From NCBI RefSeq assembly GCF_005221305.1, contig NZ_CP039887.1, positions 1,736,001 through 1,800,000 of the forward strand: a stretch of DNA of 64,000 nt, in the 5' to 3' direction. Positions within the stretch are counted from its first letter, which is position 1; every line of letters starts with the position of its first letter. The DNA is from Neisseria subflava. Its GTDB lineage: Bacteria > Pseudomonadota > Gammaproteobacteria > Burkholderiales > Neisseriaceae. The translations under genes were made by a program, and so were the position numbers. A model generated the notes under the pieces. The model was not told where the DNA came from. It ran no database searches and saw only the letters and a program-made list of their open reading frames with translations. Positions 17,267 through 26,197 of this stretch are shown here, piece after piece.

Positions 17267-18208
17267 ATGTTGCAACTTAAAAACATCAACAAACGCTTCG
17301 GCAGCAAAACCGTTGCCCAAGACATCAACCTAAACGTCAAAGCAGGCGAAATCCTCGCCGTACTCGGCCGCTCCGGCTGCGGTAAATCCACCCTGCTCAA
17401 AACCATCGTCGGCCTGGTGCGTCCCGACAGCGGCGAAGTCTGGCTCAACGGCGACAACATCACAGACATGCCGTCTGAAAAACGCAATATCTCGCTGATG
17501 TTTCAAGACTACGCCCTTTTGCCTCATTTAACCGCCCTCGACAACGTCGGCTTCGGCCTCAAAATGCGCCGTCTGCCCAAAGCCGAAATCGAAGAACAAT
17601 CCATGCAGGCCTTGCGCGACATCGGTTTGGAACACGAAGCGCAACGCAAACCCGAAAGCCTCTCCGGCGGCGAACAGCAACGCCTCGCCCTCGCACGCGC
17701 CCTAATCACGCGCCCGTCGCTGTTGCTCTTGGACGAAGCCTTCTCCAGCCTCGACACCCACCTGCGCCACCACCTGCGCACCCTGACCGCCGAACGCATC
17801 CGCAGTCAAAACATCCCCGCCATCCTCGTGACCCACTCCGCCGAGGAAGCCTGCACCATGGCCGACACCATCGCCATCATGCACGAAGGCCACATCCTCC
17901 AACACGGCACGCCGGAAACCCTTATCCGCCGCCCCGTCAATGCCCAAGCCGCCCTGCTGCTCGGTTTGGCCAACACCGGCGACACACGCTACATCCCCCA
18001 ACACGCCATCCGATTCAACCCGAACGGCACGGCCGTCCGCATCAGCGAAGCCGTCCCCCTCGCCGAAGGCACACGCCTTACCCTCGCCCATCCGCAATAC
18101 GGCGATTTGATTTGGTATCCCCACGCCGACCACGATACGGACAAACCGCAAACCGGACAGGAAATCCGCATCAGCGTGGATGAAAGTCAGATTGTTTGGT
18201 TTAATTGA
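17267..18208 (+). CDS. ABC transporter ATP-binding protein (PotA/ThiQ/FbpC class)
   Basis: A 313-residue ATPase with Walker A GRSGCGKST (34-42), Q-loop FQDYALLPHL, signature LSGGEQQRLALARAL and Walker B LLLLDEAFSSLD, then a C-terminal extension of about 90 residues like a TOBE-type regulatory domain. It belongs to the spermidine/iron/thiamine importer class. The substrate cannot be read from sequence, and no permease or binding protein is adjacent. The coupling to a DUF4743-Nudix gene makes thiamine a reasonable guess only. Confidence 0.8.
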   Translation: MLQLKNINKRFGSKTVAQDINLNVKAGEILAVLGRSGCGKSTLLKTIVGLVRPDSGEVWLNGDNITDMPSEKRNISLMFQDYALLPHLTALDNVGFGLKMRRLPKAEIEEQSMQALRDIGLEHEAQRKPESLSGGEQQRLALARALITRPSLLLLDEAFSSLDTHLRHHLRTLTAERIRSQNIPAILVTHSAEEACTMADTIAIMHEGHILQHGTPETLIRRPVNAQAALLLGLANTGDTRYIPQHAIRFNPNGTAVRISEAVPLAEGTRLTLAHPQYGDLIWYPHADHDTDKPQTGQEIRISVDESQIVWFN

Positions 18209-18231
18209 ATGTGATGGATTGAGAAAAAGAA

Positions 18232-18267
18232 AAAGGCCGTCTGAAAATTAAGTTTCAGACGGCCTTT
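18232..18267. terminator. Bidirectional DUS-pair terminator
   Basis: Inverted AGGCCGTCTGAAA arms with A/T runs on both sides, placed between convergent genes. Confidence 0.85.
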
Positions 18268-18316
18268 GTTATCTAAGCCATCAATCAGACAAATATGTCC
18301 GACCCACAGTCGCTGT

Positions 18317-18781
18317 TTACTTCACTTTCGTGCATACCTCACGGGAAGTTCCATCCTCAGACACCAATTTGCCTGTTTTATCCAGTTGATACACTTCATC
18401 TTCACCGGGTTTATCCATCTGCGCGACCAATCCGGTGTATATCATGCTTTCCAAGAATTGGCCGTCTTCTGATTCTTCCAACCATGCCAATGTTTCAGGG
18501 CTGTGGAGTCGTGAAACTTCGCTGTACTTGATTTGGCTTTGAGTTAAGGCATTGTTCGCAAAACGCCATTTACCCCCACCGACAACATGGTACGCTAAGA
18601 CATTGCCGTCATCGTCCACTTTGAGCTTAGCGTCGCCACGGAAACTGCCGTCCTGAAGATATTCGACTTTTGTATCACTGTGAATGTTTTCATCAGAGCC
18701 AACGCAATGCCATGTACCGACAATCGGAGAAGCCAGGGCGGTTGTTGCGGATAAAAGTACCGGCAAAATAAAGAGTTTCAT
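18317..18781 (-). CDS. Secreted protein of unknown function
   Basis: A 154-residue protein with a clear signal peptide (MKLFILPVLLSATTALA, cleavage after ALA near 18). The mature part begins SPIVGTWHC and is rich in acidic residues, with two cysteines (in GTWHC and REVC) that could pair in the periplasm. The repeated strand pattern suggests a small beta-barrel, lipocalin-like at best. I do not recognise a named family. TTTCC-rich spacing with AGGAAA precedes the start. Confidence 0.65.
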   Translation of the reverse strand: MKLFILPVLLSATTALASPIVGTWHCVGSDENIHSDTKVEYLQDGSFRGDAKLKVDDDGNVLAYHVVGGGKWRFANNALTQSQIKYSEVSRLHSPETLAWLEESEDGQFLESMIYTGLVAQMDKPGEDEVYQLDKTGKLVSEDGTSREVCTKVK

Positions 18782-18801
18782 CTATTTCCTTTCTTAGAAA
18801 G

Positions 18802-18854
18802 AGGCCGTCTGAAAAGTTGCAACGACATTGAAGCTGCATTTTCAGACGGCCTTT
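18802..18854 (-). terminator. DUS-pair hairpin
   Basis: Inverted GGCCGTCTGAAAA arms flank about 25 bases. It lies between two minus-strand genes and probably terminates the small membrane protein gene. Confidence 0.65.
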
Positions 18855-18880
18855 GCGAGTATTCTGTCGCAGGCAGACGT

Positions 18881-19105
18881 TCAAGAGATGTAAAGCACGA
18901 GGACGGCAATCAGCACCAGCTGGACACCCAGCTTTATCAGCGCGGTACGGCTGACGAAGTAGATAAACCAAGTGCCGGTCAGACTCAACAGTAGAATAAT
19001 AAGCCATGGCCGCCATTTGTTGAGGTGGACGGCTTCGGTAAAGCAGGTATGAATATGAAGTACGACGATGGCGACGATGAGCAATATAGGCACGATGTAG
19101 TCCAT
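18881..19105 (-). CDS. Small membrane protein of unknown function
   Basis: 74 residues with three hydrophobic segments (about 4-19, 32-50 and 55-72) and a charged connector TEAVHLNKWRP. No family recognised. The start is preceded by AAAGGAAATCAG, a good ribosome binding site. DUS hairpins isolate it on both sides. Confidence 0.6.
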   Translation of the reverse strand: MDYIVPILLIVAIVVLHIHTCFTEAVHLNKWRPWLIILLLSLTGTWFIYFVSRTALIKLGVQLVLIAVLVLYIS

Positions 19106-19125
19106 AATCTGATTTCCTTTTGATG

Positions 19126-19166
19126 AGGCCGTCTGAAAACCGTGGTTTCAGGTTTTCAGACGGCCT
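19126..19166 (-). terminator. valS terminator, DUS pair
   Basis: Inverted GGCCGTCTGAAAACC arms 18 bases downstream of valS. Confidence 0.8.
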
Positions 19167-19183
19167 TGTCTATTCAATCAAAA

Positions 19184-22015
19184 TCAGTCTTTCAACTTCG
19201 CCAACTGAGTTTGAACTTTCGCCATTTTGTCTTCCAATTCCGCCAAATCGGCTTTGTCTTTTTCCACCAAATGCGCCGGGGCTTTTTCGGTGTAGCCGGG
19301 TTTGGAGAGTTTGGCATTGAGTTTGTCCAAGGCTTTTTGCAGCTTCTCGGCTTCTTTGCTCAAACGGGCGGTTTCGGCGGCTTTGTCGATTTCGACTTTC
19401 AACATCAGGCGCGCGCCGTTGCAGACGGCGACGGGAGCGTCTTCCGCTTCGGGCAGGTTGTCCACCAGCTTGGCTTCGGTCAGTCGGGTCAGCGACGGCA
19501 GGTATTTGAGCAGGCCTTCGAGTTCTGCGCTGCCTTCGACGAAGAGCGGCGCTTTGACGTTTGGCGCGATACCCATTTCGCCGCGCAGTTTGCGCACTTC
19601 TTCCACCAAGTCTTTCAATGCGGCCATTTTGTCGAAGGCCGTCTGAACGATTTTTTCTTTATCGGCTTGCGGATAGGCGGCCAACATGATGCTGTCGGCG
19701 GTTTTGGCATTCGCCAGAGGCGCAACAACCTGCCACAACTCTTCGGTAATGAACGGCATGATTGGGTGCAGCAGGCGCAGGATGGTTTCGAGTACGCGCA
19801 CGAGGGTGCGGCGTGTGGTGCGCTGGGTTGTCGGGCAGCCGGTTTGGATTTGCACTTTTGCCAGCTCGATGTACCAGTCGCAATATTCGTTCCACACGAA
19901 TTCGTACAGCGTTTGCGCGGCAAGGTCGAAGCGGTAGGTTTCGAAGGCTTCGGCAACGGCGGCTTCGGCTTGTTGCAGGCGGCCGATAATCCATTGGTCG
20001 GCGAAGGTGTAGGCCAGCGGCTGGGTTTCGTCTTGGCCGCAGTCTTTGTCTTCGGTGTTCATCAACACGAAGTTGGTGGCGTTCCACAATTTATTGCAGA
20101 AGTTGCGGTAGCCTTCGGCGCGTTTGAAGTCGAAGTTGACGCTGCGGCCGAGGCTGGCGTAGCTCGCCATGGTGAAGCGCAATGCGTCCGCGCCCATGCT
20201 CGGAATGCCTTCGGGGAAGAGTTTTTTCGTGGCCTCTTCCACTTTCGGCGCGGTTTCGGGTTTGCGCAGACCGGTCGTGCGTTTCACCAGCAGCTTGTCC
20301 AAGTCGATGCCGTCAATCAAATCGACGGGGTCGATGACGTTGCCTTCGGATTTGGACATTTTTTTGCCTTCGTGGTCGCGTACGATGCCGTGGATGTACA
20401 CGTCTTTAAACGGTACTTTACCGGTGAAGTGGGTGGTCATCATAATCATGCGCGCCACCCAGAAGAAGATGATTTCGTAGCCGGTTACCAAGACGTTGGA
20501 CGGCAGGAAGGCTTTGAGTTCATCGGTTTCAGACGGCCAGCCGAGCGTGGAAAACGGCACGAGCGCGGAGGAGAACCATGTGTCCAATACGTCTTCTTCG
20601 CGGATCAAACCGGTTTTGCCGGCTTGTTTTTCGGCTTCCGCCTGATTGCGGGCGACGTACACATTGCCTTCGTTGTCGTACCATGCAGGGATTTGATGAC
20701 CCCACCACAATTGGCGCGAGATACACCAGTCTTGGATGTTGTTCATCCATTGGTTGTAGGTGTTGACCCAGTTTTCAGGGATAAAGCGTACCGCGCCGCT
20801 GTCGACGGCTTTTTTGGCTTTGTCGGCGAGGCTCAGGCCTTTGAATTCGCTGTCAGGCTCGCCGCCGTTTGGTGTGGCAGACATGGCAACAAACCATTGG
20901 CTGGTCAGCATCGGTTCAATCACGGAACCTGTGCGGTCGCCTTTGGGTGTCATCAATGTGTGCGCTTTGATTTCGACCAAGAAACCTTGTTCCTGCAAAT
21001 CGGCAACCATTTGTTTGCGCGCGGCAAAACGGTCTAAGCCCGCATATTTTTCAGGCAGGGCAAAGCCTGGTTGCGCTTCGCCTTTGAAGTTGAACACTTC
21101 GGCGTTTGCCAGCACTTTGGCTTCCAAGTCGAACACATTAATCAGGCGCGTGTCGTGGCGTTTGCCGACTTCGTAGTCGTTGAAGTCGTGCGCAGGCGTG
21201 ATTTTCACGCAACCTGTACCGAAGTCTTTTTCAACGTATTCATCGGCAATCACGGGAATGGTGCGGCCGGTCAGCGGCAGGATTAATTCTTTGCCGATTA
21301 AGTGGGTGTAACGTTCGTCTTCAGGATTGACGGCAACGGCCACGTCGCCCAGCAGCGTTTCAGGGCGGGTGGTCGCGACGATGACGGCTTCGGCAGGATT
21401 ATCGGCCAGCGGATAGCGGATGTGCCACATAGAGCCTTGTTCTTCCACACTTTCCACTTCCAAATCAGACACTGCCGTACCCAAAACCGGATCCCAGTTC
21501 ACCAAACGTTTGCCGCGGTAAATCAAGCCTTGTTCAAACAGGCGCACGAACACTTCGGTCACGGTTTCGGCGCGCACGTCGTCCATCGTGAAATACTCGC
21601 GCGTCCAGTCGGCAGAGCAGCCCACGCGGCGCATTTGTTGGGTAATCGTGCCGCCGGAAACTTCTTTCCATTCCCACACTTTTTCCAAGAATTTTTCGCG
21701 GCCCAAGTCATGACGGGACACGTTTTGCGCGGCAAGCTGACGCTCGACCACGATTTGCGTGGCGATGCCCGCGTGGTCGGTGCCGGGAATCCAGGCGGTA
21801 TTGCAGCCTTTCATGCGGTAGTAGCGGGTCAGGCCGTCCATGATGGTTTGGTTGAAGGCATGACCCATGTGCAACGTGCCGGTTACATTGGGCGGCGGCA
21901 GTTGGATGGAGAAAGACGGTTTCGTCAAATCCATATCAGGTTGGAAATAGCCTTGCTCTTCCCAGTTTTGATAATGTTTGGATTCGATTTCGGCGGGATT
22001 GTATTTGTCTAACAT
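19184..22015 (-). CDS. valS: Valyl-tRNA synthetase
   Basis: A class I synthetase charging tRNA-Val. The 943 residues equal the bacterial norm. The HIGH-type motif is GTLHMGH near residue 47, and KKMSKSEGN lies near residue 550. The editing domain lies between them (TTRPETLLGDVAVAV), and a C-terminal coiled coil closes the protein (KLQKALDKLNAKLSKPGY). It is monocistronic. Several uptake sequences lie inside the gene. Confidence 0.97.
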   Translation of the reverse strand: MLDKYNPAEIESKHYQNWEEQGYFQPDMDLTKPSFSIQLPPPNVTGTLHMGHAFNQTIMDGLTRYYRMKGCNTAWIPGTDHAGIATQIVVERQLAAQNVSRHDLGREKFLEKVWEWKEVSGGTITQQMRRVGCSADWTREYFTMDDVRAETVTEVFVRLFEQGLIYRGKRLVNWDPVLGTAVSDLEVESVEEQGSMWHIRYPLADNPAEAVIVATTRPETLLGDVAVAVNPEDERYTHLIGKELILPLTGRTIPVIADEYVEKDFGTGCVKITPAHDFNDYEVGKRHDTRLINVFDLEAKVLANAEVFNFKGEAQPGFALPEKYAGLDRFAARKQMVADLQEQGFLVEIKAHTLMTPKGDRTGSVIEPMLTSQWFVAMSATPNGGEPDSEFKGLSLADKAKKAVDSGAVRFIPENWVNTYNQWMNNIQDWCISRQLWWGHQIPAWYDNEGNVYVARNQAEAEKQAGKTGLIREEDVLDTWFSSALVPFSTLGWPSETDELKAFLPSNVLVTGYEIIFFWVARMIMMTTHFTGKVPFKDVYIHGIVRDHEGKKMSKSEGNVIDPVDLIDGIDLDKLLVKRTTGLRKPETAPKVEEATKKLFPEGIPSMGADALRFTMASYASLGRSVNFDFKRAEGYRNFCNKLWNATNFVLMNTEDKDCGQDETQPLAYTFADQWIIGRLQQAEAAVAEAFETYRFDLAAQTLYEFVWNEYCDWYIELAKVQIQTGCPTTQRTTRRTLVRVLETILRLLHPIMPFITEELWQVVAPLANAKTADSIMLAAYPQADKEKIVQTAFDKMAALKDLVEEVRKLRGEMGIAPNVKAPLFVEGSAELEGLLKYLPSLTRLTEAKLVDNLPEAEDAPVAVCNGARLMLKVEIDKAAETARLSKEAEKLQKALDKLNAKLSKPGYTEKAPAHLVEKDKADLAELEDKMAKVQTQLAKLKD

Positions 22016-22066
22016 GATGGAACTTTGTGAAATTAAGGTTATTTTTGATGTGCGGATTATAACGCA

Positions 22067-22099
22067 AAAAGGCCGTCTGAATCATTTCAGACGGCCTTC
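22067..22099 (-). terminator. DUS-pair terminator after the ZIP transporter gene
   Basis: Inverted AGGCCGTCTGAAT/ATTTCAGACGGCCT arms followed on the minus strand by TTTTTGCG. Confidence 0.85.
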
Positions 22100-22111
22100 G
22101 GCATACGGGTT

Positions 22112-22921
22112 TTAAAAACGGAACAATACCAGGCTGACGGCAATCACCGCCATGCCCGTTGTCAGGCCGTAAACGGTTTCATGACCGTCTGAATAGCGTT
22201 TGGCGGCCGGCAGCAGCTCGTCCAACGCCAAAAACACCATCACACCGGCTATCACGCCGAACACCGAACCAAACACGGCAGGCGACAAAAACGGCTGCAA
22301 AACCAAATAGCCCAAAGCCGCCCCCAACGGCTCGGCCAAGCCGGATAGCAGGCACGCCCATACCGTTTTCTTACGGCTGCGGGTGGCAAAATAAACCGGC
22401 GCGGCGATGGAAATGCCCTCCGGAATATTATGGATGGCAATCGCCAAGGCCAAAGGCATCCCGACCGCCGGATTTTCCAAGGTGGCAAAAAATGTCGCCA
22501 AGCCTTCGGGAAAGTTGTGCGCCGTAATCGCAAACGCCGCCATCATGCCGACTCGCGCGATATGGCGGCGTTTGCTTTCTTGAAACGACGGGTCTTGCGC
22601 GTCTAAGGTTTCATGCGGGTTCGGCACCAGGCGGTCAATCAGCGCAATGCCGCCCATACCGGCCAAGAATGCCATGGTCGCCGCCGCAAACGCGTGGTCT
22701 TTATCATAAATTTCAGCGAACGCCTCACTGGATTTACTGAAAATCTCCGTCAGGGAAACATACACCATCGCACCACCGGCAAATGCCAAACCAAACGACA
22801 ACACGCGCGGATTGGGCGTTTTGGAAAACATTACCAAGCCACTGCCTAAAACGGTAAACAAACCGGCAGCCAACGTGATGGAAAAGGCAATAGCCAAATT
22901 GGACATCGAAAAATCGGGCAT
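22112..22921 (-). CDS. zupT: ZIP-family divalent metal transporter (ZupT)
   Basis: An inner-membrane importer of zinc and related divalent metals. The 269 residues form eight predicted helices. The metal-binding signatures are in helices 4 and 5: AFAITAHNFPEGLATF and IAIHNIPEGISIA. A cytosolic loop rich in H and D (PNPHETLDAQD) precedes helix 4. The start is at 22921. An AT-rich palindrome about 60 bases upstream may be a metal-responsive operator. Confidence 0.93.
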   Translation of the reverse strand: MPDFSMSNLAIAFSITLAAGLFTVLGSGLVMFSKTPNPRVLSFGLAFAGGAMVYVSLTEIFSKSSEAFAEIYDKDHAFAAATMAFLAGMGGIALIDRLVPNPHETLDAQDPSFQESKRRHIARVGMMAAFAITAHNFPEGLATFFATLENPAVGMPLALAIAIHNIPEGISIAAPVYFATRSRKKTVWACLLSGLAEPLGAALGYLVLQPFLSPAVFGSVFGVIAGVMVFLALDELLPAAKRYSDGHETVYGLTTGMAVIAVSLVLFRF

Positions 22922-22978
22922 GAGAAAACCTGCGCTAAAAGCTGGGACAGGTTCAGACTAACACTTTTTAATGCGCAT

Positions 22979-22998
22979 GATAATAGTTATTATTTATT
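22979..22998. promoter_or_regulatory. Possible Fur-family operator upstream of zupT
   Basis: GATAATAGTTATTAT is an imperfect palindrome similar to half-sites of the Fur box and lies where a zupT promoter would be. It is a weak match and does not fit the Zur consensus I know for Neisseria. Confidence 0.3.
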
Positions 22999-23028
22999 TT
23001 ATTGATTGGATACACGGATTTTGAAACA

Positions 23029-23064
23029 AAAGGCCGTCTGAAAAATAATTTTCAGACGGCCTTT
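23029..23064 (-). terminator. dadA terminator, DUS pair
   Basis: Inverted AAAGGCCGTCTGAAAA arms downstream of dadA on the minus strand, followed by TTTTGTTT. Confidence 0.85.
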
Positions 23065-23101
23065 AAATTTGAAATGTCGCTAAACCTTATCGCTTTCCAG
23101 C

Positions 23102-24358
23102 TTAAGCCTGATAGCGCGACAGGCTCAAATCGTCGCTTCGGATTTCGGTATCTTTGCCGCTCACGATATCGGCAGTTAATTTTGCCGAGCCTAGCGACAT
23201 GGTCCAGCCCAAAGTGCCGTGACCTGTGTTCAGGAACAGATTGTCAAAGCGGGTGCGGCCGATTAGCGGCGTGCTGTCGGGCGTCATCGGTCTGAGGCCG
23301 CTCCAGAACAATGCCTGATTCAAGTCGCCACCTTCGGGGAACAAATCGTTGACGACCAAAGCCAGCGTTTCGCGGCGTTTTTCGGACAGTTTGATTTCGT
23401 AGCCGGACAATTCTGCCATGCCGCCGACGCGTATTCTGTTGTCGAAGCGCGTGATGGCGACTTTGTAGCTTTCATCCAAGACGGTGGAGACCGGCGCGCC
23501 GTCTGAGTTTGTGACGGGCAGGGTCAAGGAATAGCCTTTGACGGGGTAGATGGGCAGATTGAGATCCAACTGCGCCAAAACCGTTCTGCTGAAGCAGCCG
23601 AGCGCGCAGACGAAGGCATCTGCTTCAAAGCGTTCTGTTTCCGTTTCGACTGCGCTGATACGCTGCCCGTTATGTTCGATGCGGCGGATGGTTTGGTTGA
23701 AATGGAACTGTACGCCTTTTTCCAGACAGAGTTGGTACAGGTTTTGGGTGAATAGGTGGCAGTCGCCGGTCGCATCCGCAGGCAGGTGCAGTCCGCCGGC
23801 AATTTTGGCGGTAACGCGCGCCAGCGCAGGCTCGAATTCTGCGCATTCTTCGGGTTTCAGACGGCGGTAGGGCACGCCGTAGCGTTCCAAAACGGCAATG
23901 TCTTGTTCTGCCGCTTCGACTTCTTTGGCTTGGCGGAAAATCTGCAACGTCCCTTTTTTGCGCCCTTCAAAATTCATGCCGGTTTGCGCTTCAAAACGGC
24001 GGAACATTTCACGGCTGTATTCGGAAATCCTAACCATGCGCTCTTTGTTGGTTTGATAGCGTGCTGCCGTGCAGTTTTGCAGCATTTGCCACAGCCATTC
24101 GATTTGATACAGGCTGCCGTCAGGGCGAAACAGTAAAGGCGGATGGCTTTTAAACAGCCATTTCAGCGCTTTGGTCGGGATACCGGGTGCAGCCCAAGGC
24201 GTGGTATAGCCGTAAGAAAGTTGGCCTGCATTGGCAAAACTGGTTTCCATCGCCACATCTTCTGCGCGGTCGATGACCGTTACTTCATGTCCTGCCTCCG
24301 CCAGATACCACGCGGAAGATACGCCGGCAACCCCAGCACCTAAAACAAGCACTTTCAT
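23102..24358 (-). CDS. dadA: D-amino acid dehydrogenase, small subunit type
   Basis: A membrane-associated FAD enzyme that deaminates D-alanine and other D-amino acids to 2-oxo acids. It has 418 residues. The N-terminal dinucleotide motif is VLGAGVAGVSSAWYLAEAG, then ETSFANAGQLSYGYTTPWAAPG, typical of DadA. The C-terminal FAD contact is NTGHGTLGWTMSLGSA. An AGCS alanine symporter lies immediately upstream on the same strand, suggesting alanine uptake and oxidation to pyruvate. Confidence 0.95.
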   Translation of the reverse strand: MKVLVLGAGVAGVSSAWYLAEAGHEVTVIDRAEDVAMETSFANAGQLSYGYTTPWAAPGIPTKALKWLFKSHPPLLFRPDGSLYQIEWLWQMLQNCTAARYQTNKERMVRISEYSREMFRRFEAQTGMNFEGRKKGTLQIFRQAKEVEAAEQDIAVLERYGVPYRRLKPEECAEFEPALARVTAKIAGGLHLPADATGDCHLFTQNLYQLCLEKGVQFHFNQTIRRIEHNGQRISAVETETERFEADAFVCALGCFSRTVLAQLDLNLPIYPVKGYSLTLPVTNSDGAPVSTVLDESYKVAITRFDNRIRVGGMAELSGYEIKLSEKRRETLALVVNDLFPEGGDLNQALFWSGLRPMTPDSTPLIGRTRFDNLFLNTGHGTLGWTMSLGSAKLTADIVSGKDTEIRSDDLSLSRYQA

Positions 24359-24403
24359 TTTGTTCCTCCTCTGACTTTTTTCAAAACAGACTTAATATAC
24401 ATC

Positions 24404-24429
24404 GGGCCGTCTGAATGTTCAGACGGCCT
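24404..24429 (-). terminator. DUS-pair hairpin between the alanine symporter gene and dadA
   Basis: Short inverted GGCCGTCTGAA arms with a 3-base loop. T-rich sequence is poor on the minus strand, so it may attenuate rather than stop transcription into dadA. Confidence 0.55.
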
Positions 24430-24435
24430 TGGACA

Positions 24436-25827
24436 TCAATGCGGCAATTCGCCGTTTTTGATTTTTTGTTTGAAGTCGCGTGTTTCATTGACGATAACTT
24501 TCGCCATCAACAAAAGTGCAATCAGGTTGGGTAAGGCCATCAAGCCGTTGAATGTGTCCGAAGCCAGCCACACCAAATCAAGGCTCAAAACGGTTCCCAG
24601 CATGACGGAAGAAACATAACCGACGCGGTACAAACCGGCAAACTTCTCGCCGAAAACGTAAACCGCGCATTTCTCGCCGTAATAACACCAGCCGAGAATG
24701 GTTGAGTAAGCAAAGAAAATCAGGCCGATGGTCACAATCCAGCCGCCGATGCCGGGCAGCATTTTTTGGAAAGTGACGGTTGTTAGCGCCGCACCGCTCA
24801 ATTCAGGTTTGACAAACTCGCCGCCTGCGCCGAGCAGACCCATGACCAACACGATGCCGGTAATCGAGCAGACAACGATGGTATCCAAAAAAGTACCGGT
24901 CATGGAAACCAAAGCCTGACGGACGGGGTGGTCGGTTTTCGCGGCGGCGGCAGCAATCGGCGCAGAACCCATACCTGCCTCATTGGAGAATACCCCGCGC
25001 GCCACGCCGTAGCGGATGACTGTACCGATGGCACCGCCTGCCACGGCCTGTGCGCTAAACGCATCGGAGAAAATCAGTTTGACGGCAGGCATCAGCACAT
25101 CGGAATTAATCACGATAATGGCAATACCGCCTACTACATAAAACACTGCCATGGCAGGCACGATAAAGGACGCGGCTTTGGCGATGCCCTTAATGCCGCC
25201 CAAAAGCACAATGGCCGTTAATACGGTCAATATCACGCCGGTGTAGGCAGGTTCAACACCAAAGCTGGTCTGCACTGCCTGCGCAACCGAGTTGGACTGC
25301 ACCGAGCTGCCGATACCGAATGAAGCGAATGTGCCGAACAGCGCAAATGCGACGGCCATCCATTTCCAGTTTTTACCCAAGCCTTTTTCGATGTAATACA
25401 TCGGGCCGCCGGACATTTCGCCTTTGGAATTGGTCACGCGGTATTTCACCGCCAACACGCCCTCGCCGTATTTGGTGGCCATACCGAAAATGGCGGTCAT
25501 CCACATCCAAAATACCGCGCCCGGGCCGCCGGTTACCACCGCAGTCGCCACACCGGCGATGTTGCCCGTACCGATGGTGGCGGACAGCGCGGTCATCAAC
25601 GCCGCAAAATGGGAAATATCACCTTCGTGGTCTTCGCCGTCTTCATGCTTCTTTGACGGCACAAACGCCTGTTTCAGCGCATAACCCAACATGGTGAACT
25701 GCAAGCCTTTCAGCAACACGGTCAGCAAAATGCCCGTACCGACCAGCAGCATCAACATAATAGGTCCCCAGACCCAGCCGCTGATGGTTTCGAAAAAGGC
25801 TTTGAGATTGTCTAAAAAAAATTGCAT
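24436..25827 (-). CDS. Sodium:alanine symporter, AGCS family
   Basis: An inner-membrane sodium-coupled importer for alanine or glycine. The 463 residues have about ten helices. AGCS signatures: TALSATIGTGNIAGVATAV in the N-terminal part, GGPMYYIEKGLG, and NEAGMGSAPIAAAAAKTDHP. The start at 25827 is chosen because AAAGGAGAAAGCC precedes it; a frame open to 25881 lacks a site. It lies upstream of dadA. A second AGCS gene at 37.7 kb has the same fold. Confidence 0.93.
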   Translation of the reverse strand: MQFFLDNLKAFFETISGWVWGPIMLMLLVGTGILLTVLLKGLQFTMLGYALKQAFVPSKKHEDGEDHEGDISHFAALMTALSATIGTGNIAGVATAVVTGGPGAVFWMWMTAIFGMATKYGEGVLAVKYRVTNSKGEMSGGPMYYIEKGLGKNWKWMAVAFALFGTFASFGIGSSVQSNSVAQAVQTSFGVEPAYTGVILTVLTAIVLLGGIKGIAKAASFIVPAMAVFYVVGGIAIIVINSDVLMPAVKLIFSDAFSAQAVAGGAIGTVIRYGVARGVFSNEAGMGSAPIAAAAAKTDHPVRQALVSMTGTFLDTIVVCSITGIVLVMGLLGAGGEFVKPELSGAALTTVTFQKMLPGIGGWIVTIGLIFFAYSTILGWCYYGEKCAVYVFGEKFAGLYRVGYVSSVMLGTVLSLDLVWLASDTFNGLMALPNLIALLLMAKVIVNETRDFKQKIKNGELPH

Positions 25828-26133
25828 GGCTTTCTCCTTTGTCTGTTTTATTTTTTTATGCACTACTTTTTGTAGTGTCATGTAATTTCAGCACAGAATA
25901 TTCAATAAGACAATATCTTTCTTTTTAAAAAGATTTTTGAGGTTTTACCCTAAAAAGATATCTATTTAGACCGATCAGATTGTTTACAATCCGCTAAAAA
26001 TAAAGGCTGCGGCCGAGATAAAATGCCAAATGAAAGTTAATCAACCATCAATTAAGACTGCAACAATTAAAATGACACAATCGACAAATGGCACATTATT
26101 GAAAAATACAAACACGCTAATCTTGTTTAAAAA
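25828..26133. other. AT-rich upstream region of the alanine symporter gene
   Basis: These 306 bases carry no gene I can support. Repeated AAGATAT/ATATCTT motifs and the palindrome CTTTTTAAAAAG (about 25923-25934) suggest a regulated promoter for the minus-strand symporter, perhaps of the Lrp type. No clear -35/-10 pair stands out. Confidence 0.4.
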
Positions 26134-26177
26134 AGCCTCAGGCCGTCTGAAAAATGGTTTTCAGACGGCCTGAGGCT
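26134..26177 (-). terminator. Extended DUS-pair terminator
   Basis: A stem of about 20 bp combines AGCCTCA/TGAGGCT ends with inverted DUS arms, followed on the minus strand by six T. It terminates the ATP-grasp gene. Confidence 0.9.
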
Positions 26178-26197
26178 TGCTATTTATATTGATAAAG

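Noticed and set aside
19142..21037. Long plus-strand open frame of 631 codons opposite valS
   Set aside because: It is antisense to a clear valS with all motifs, has strange composition and no ribosome binding site.
24402..26177. DUS hairpins as CRISPR-like or mobile repeats
   Set aside because: They are the known genus-wide uptake sequences in inverted pairs, serving as terminators.
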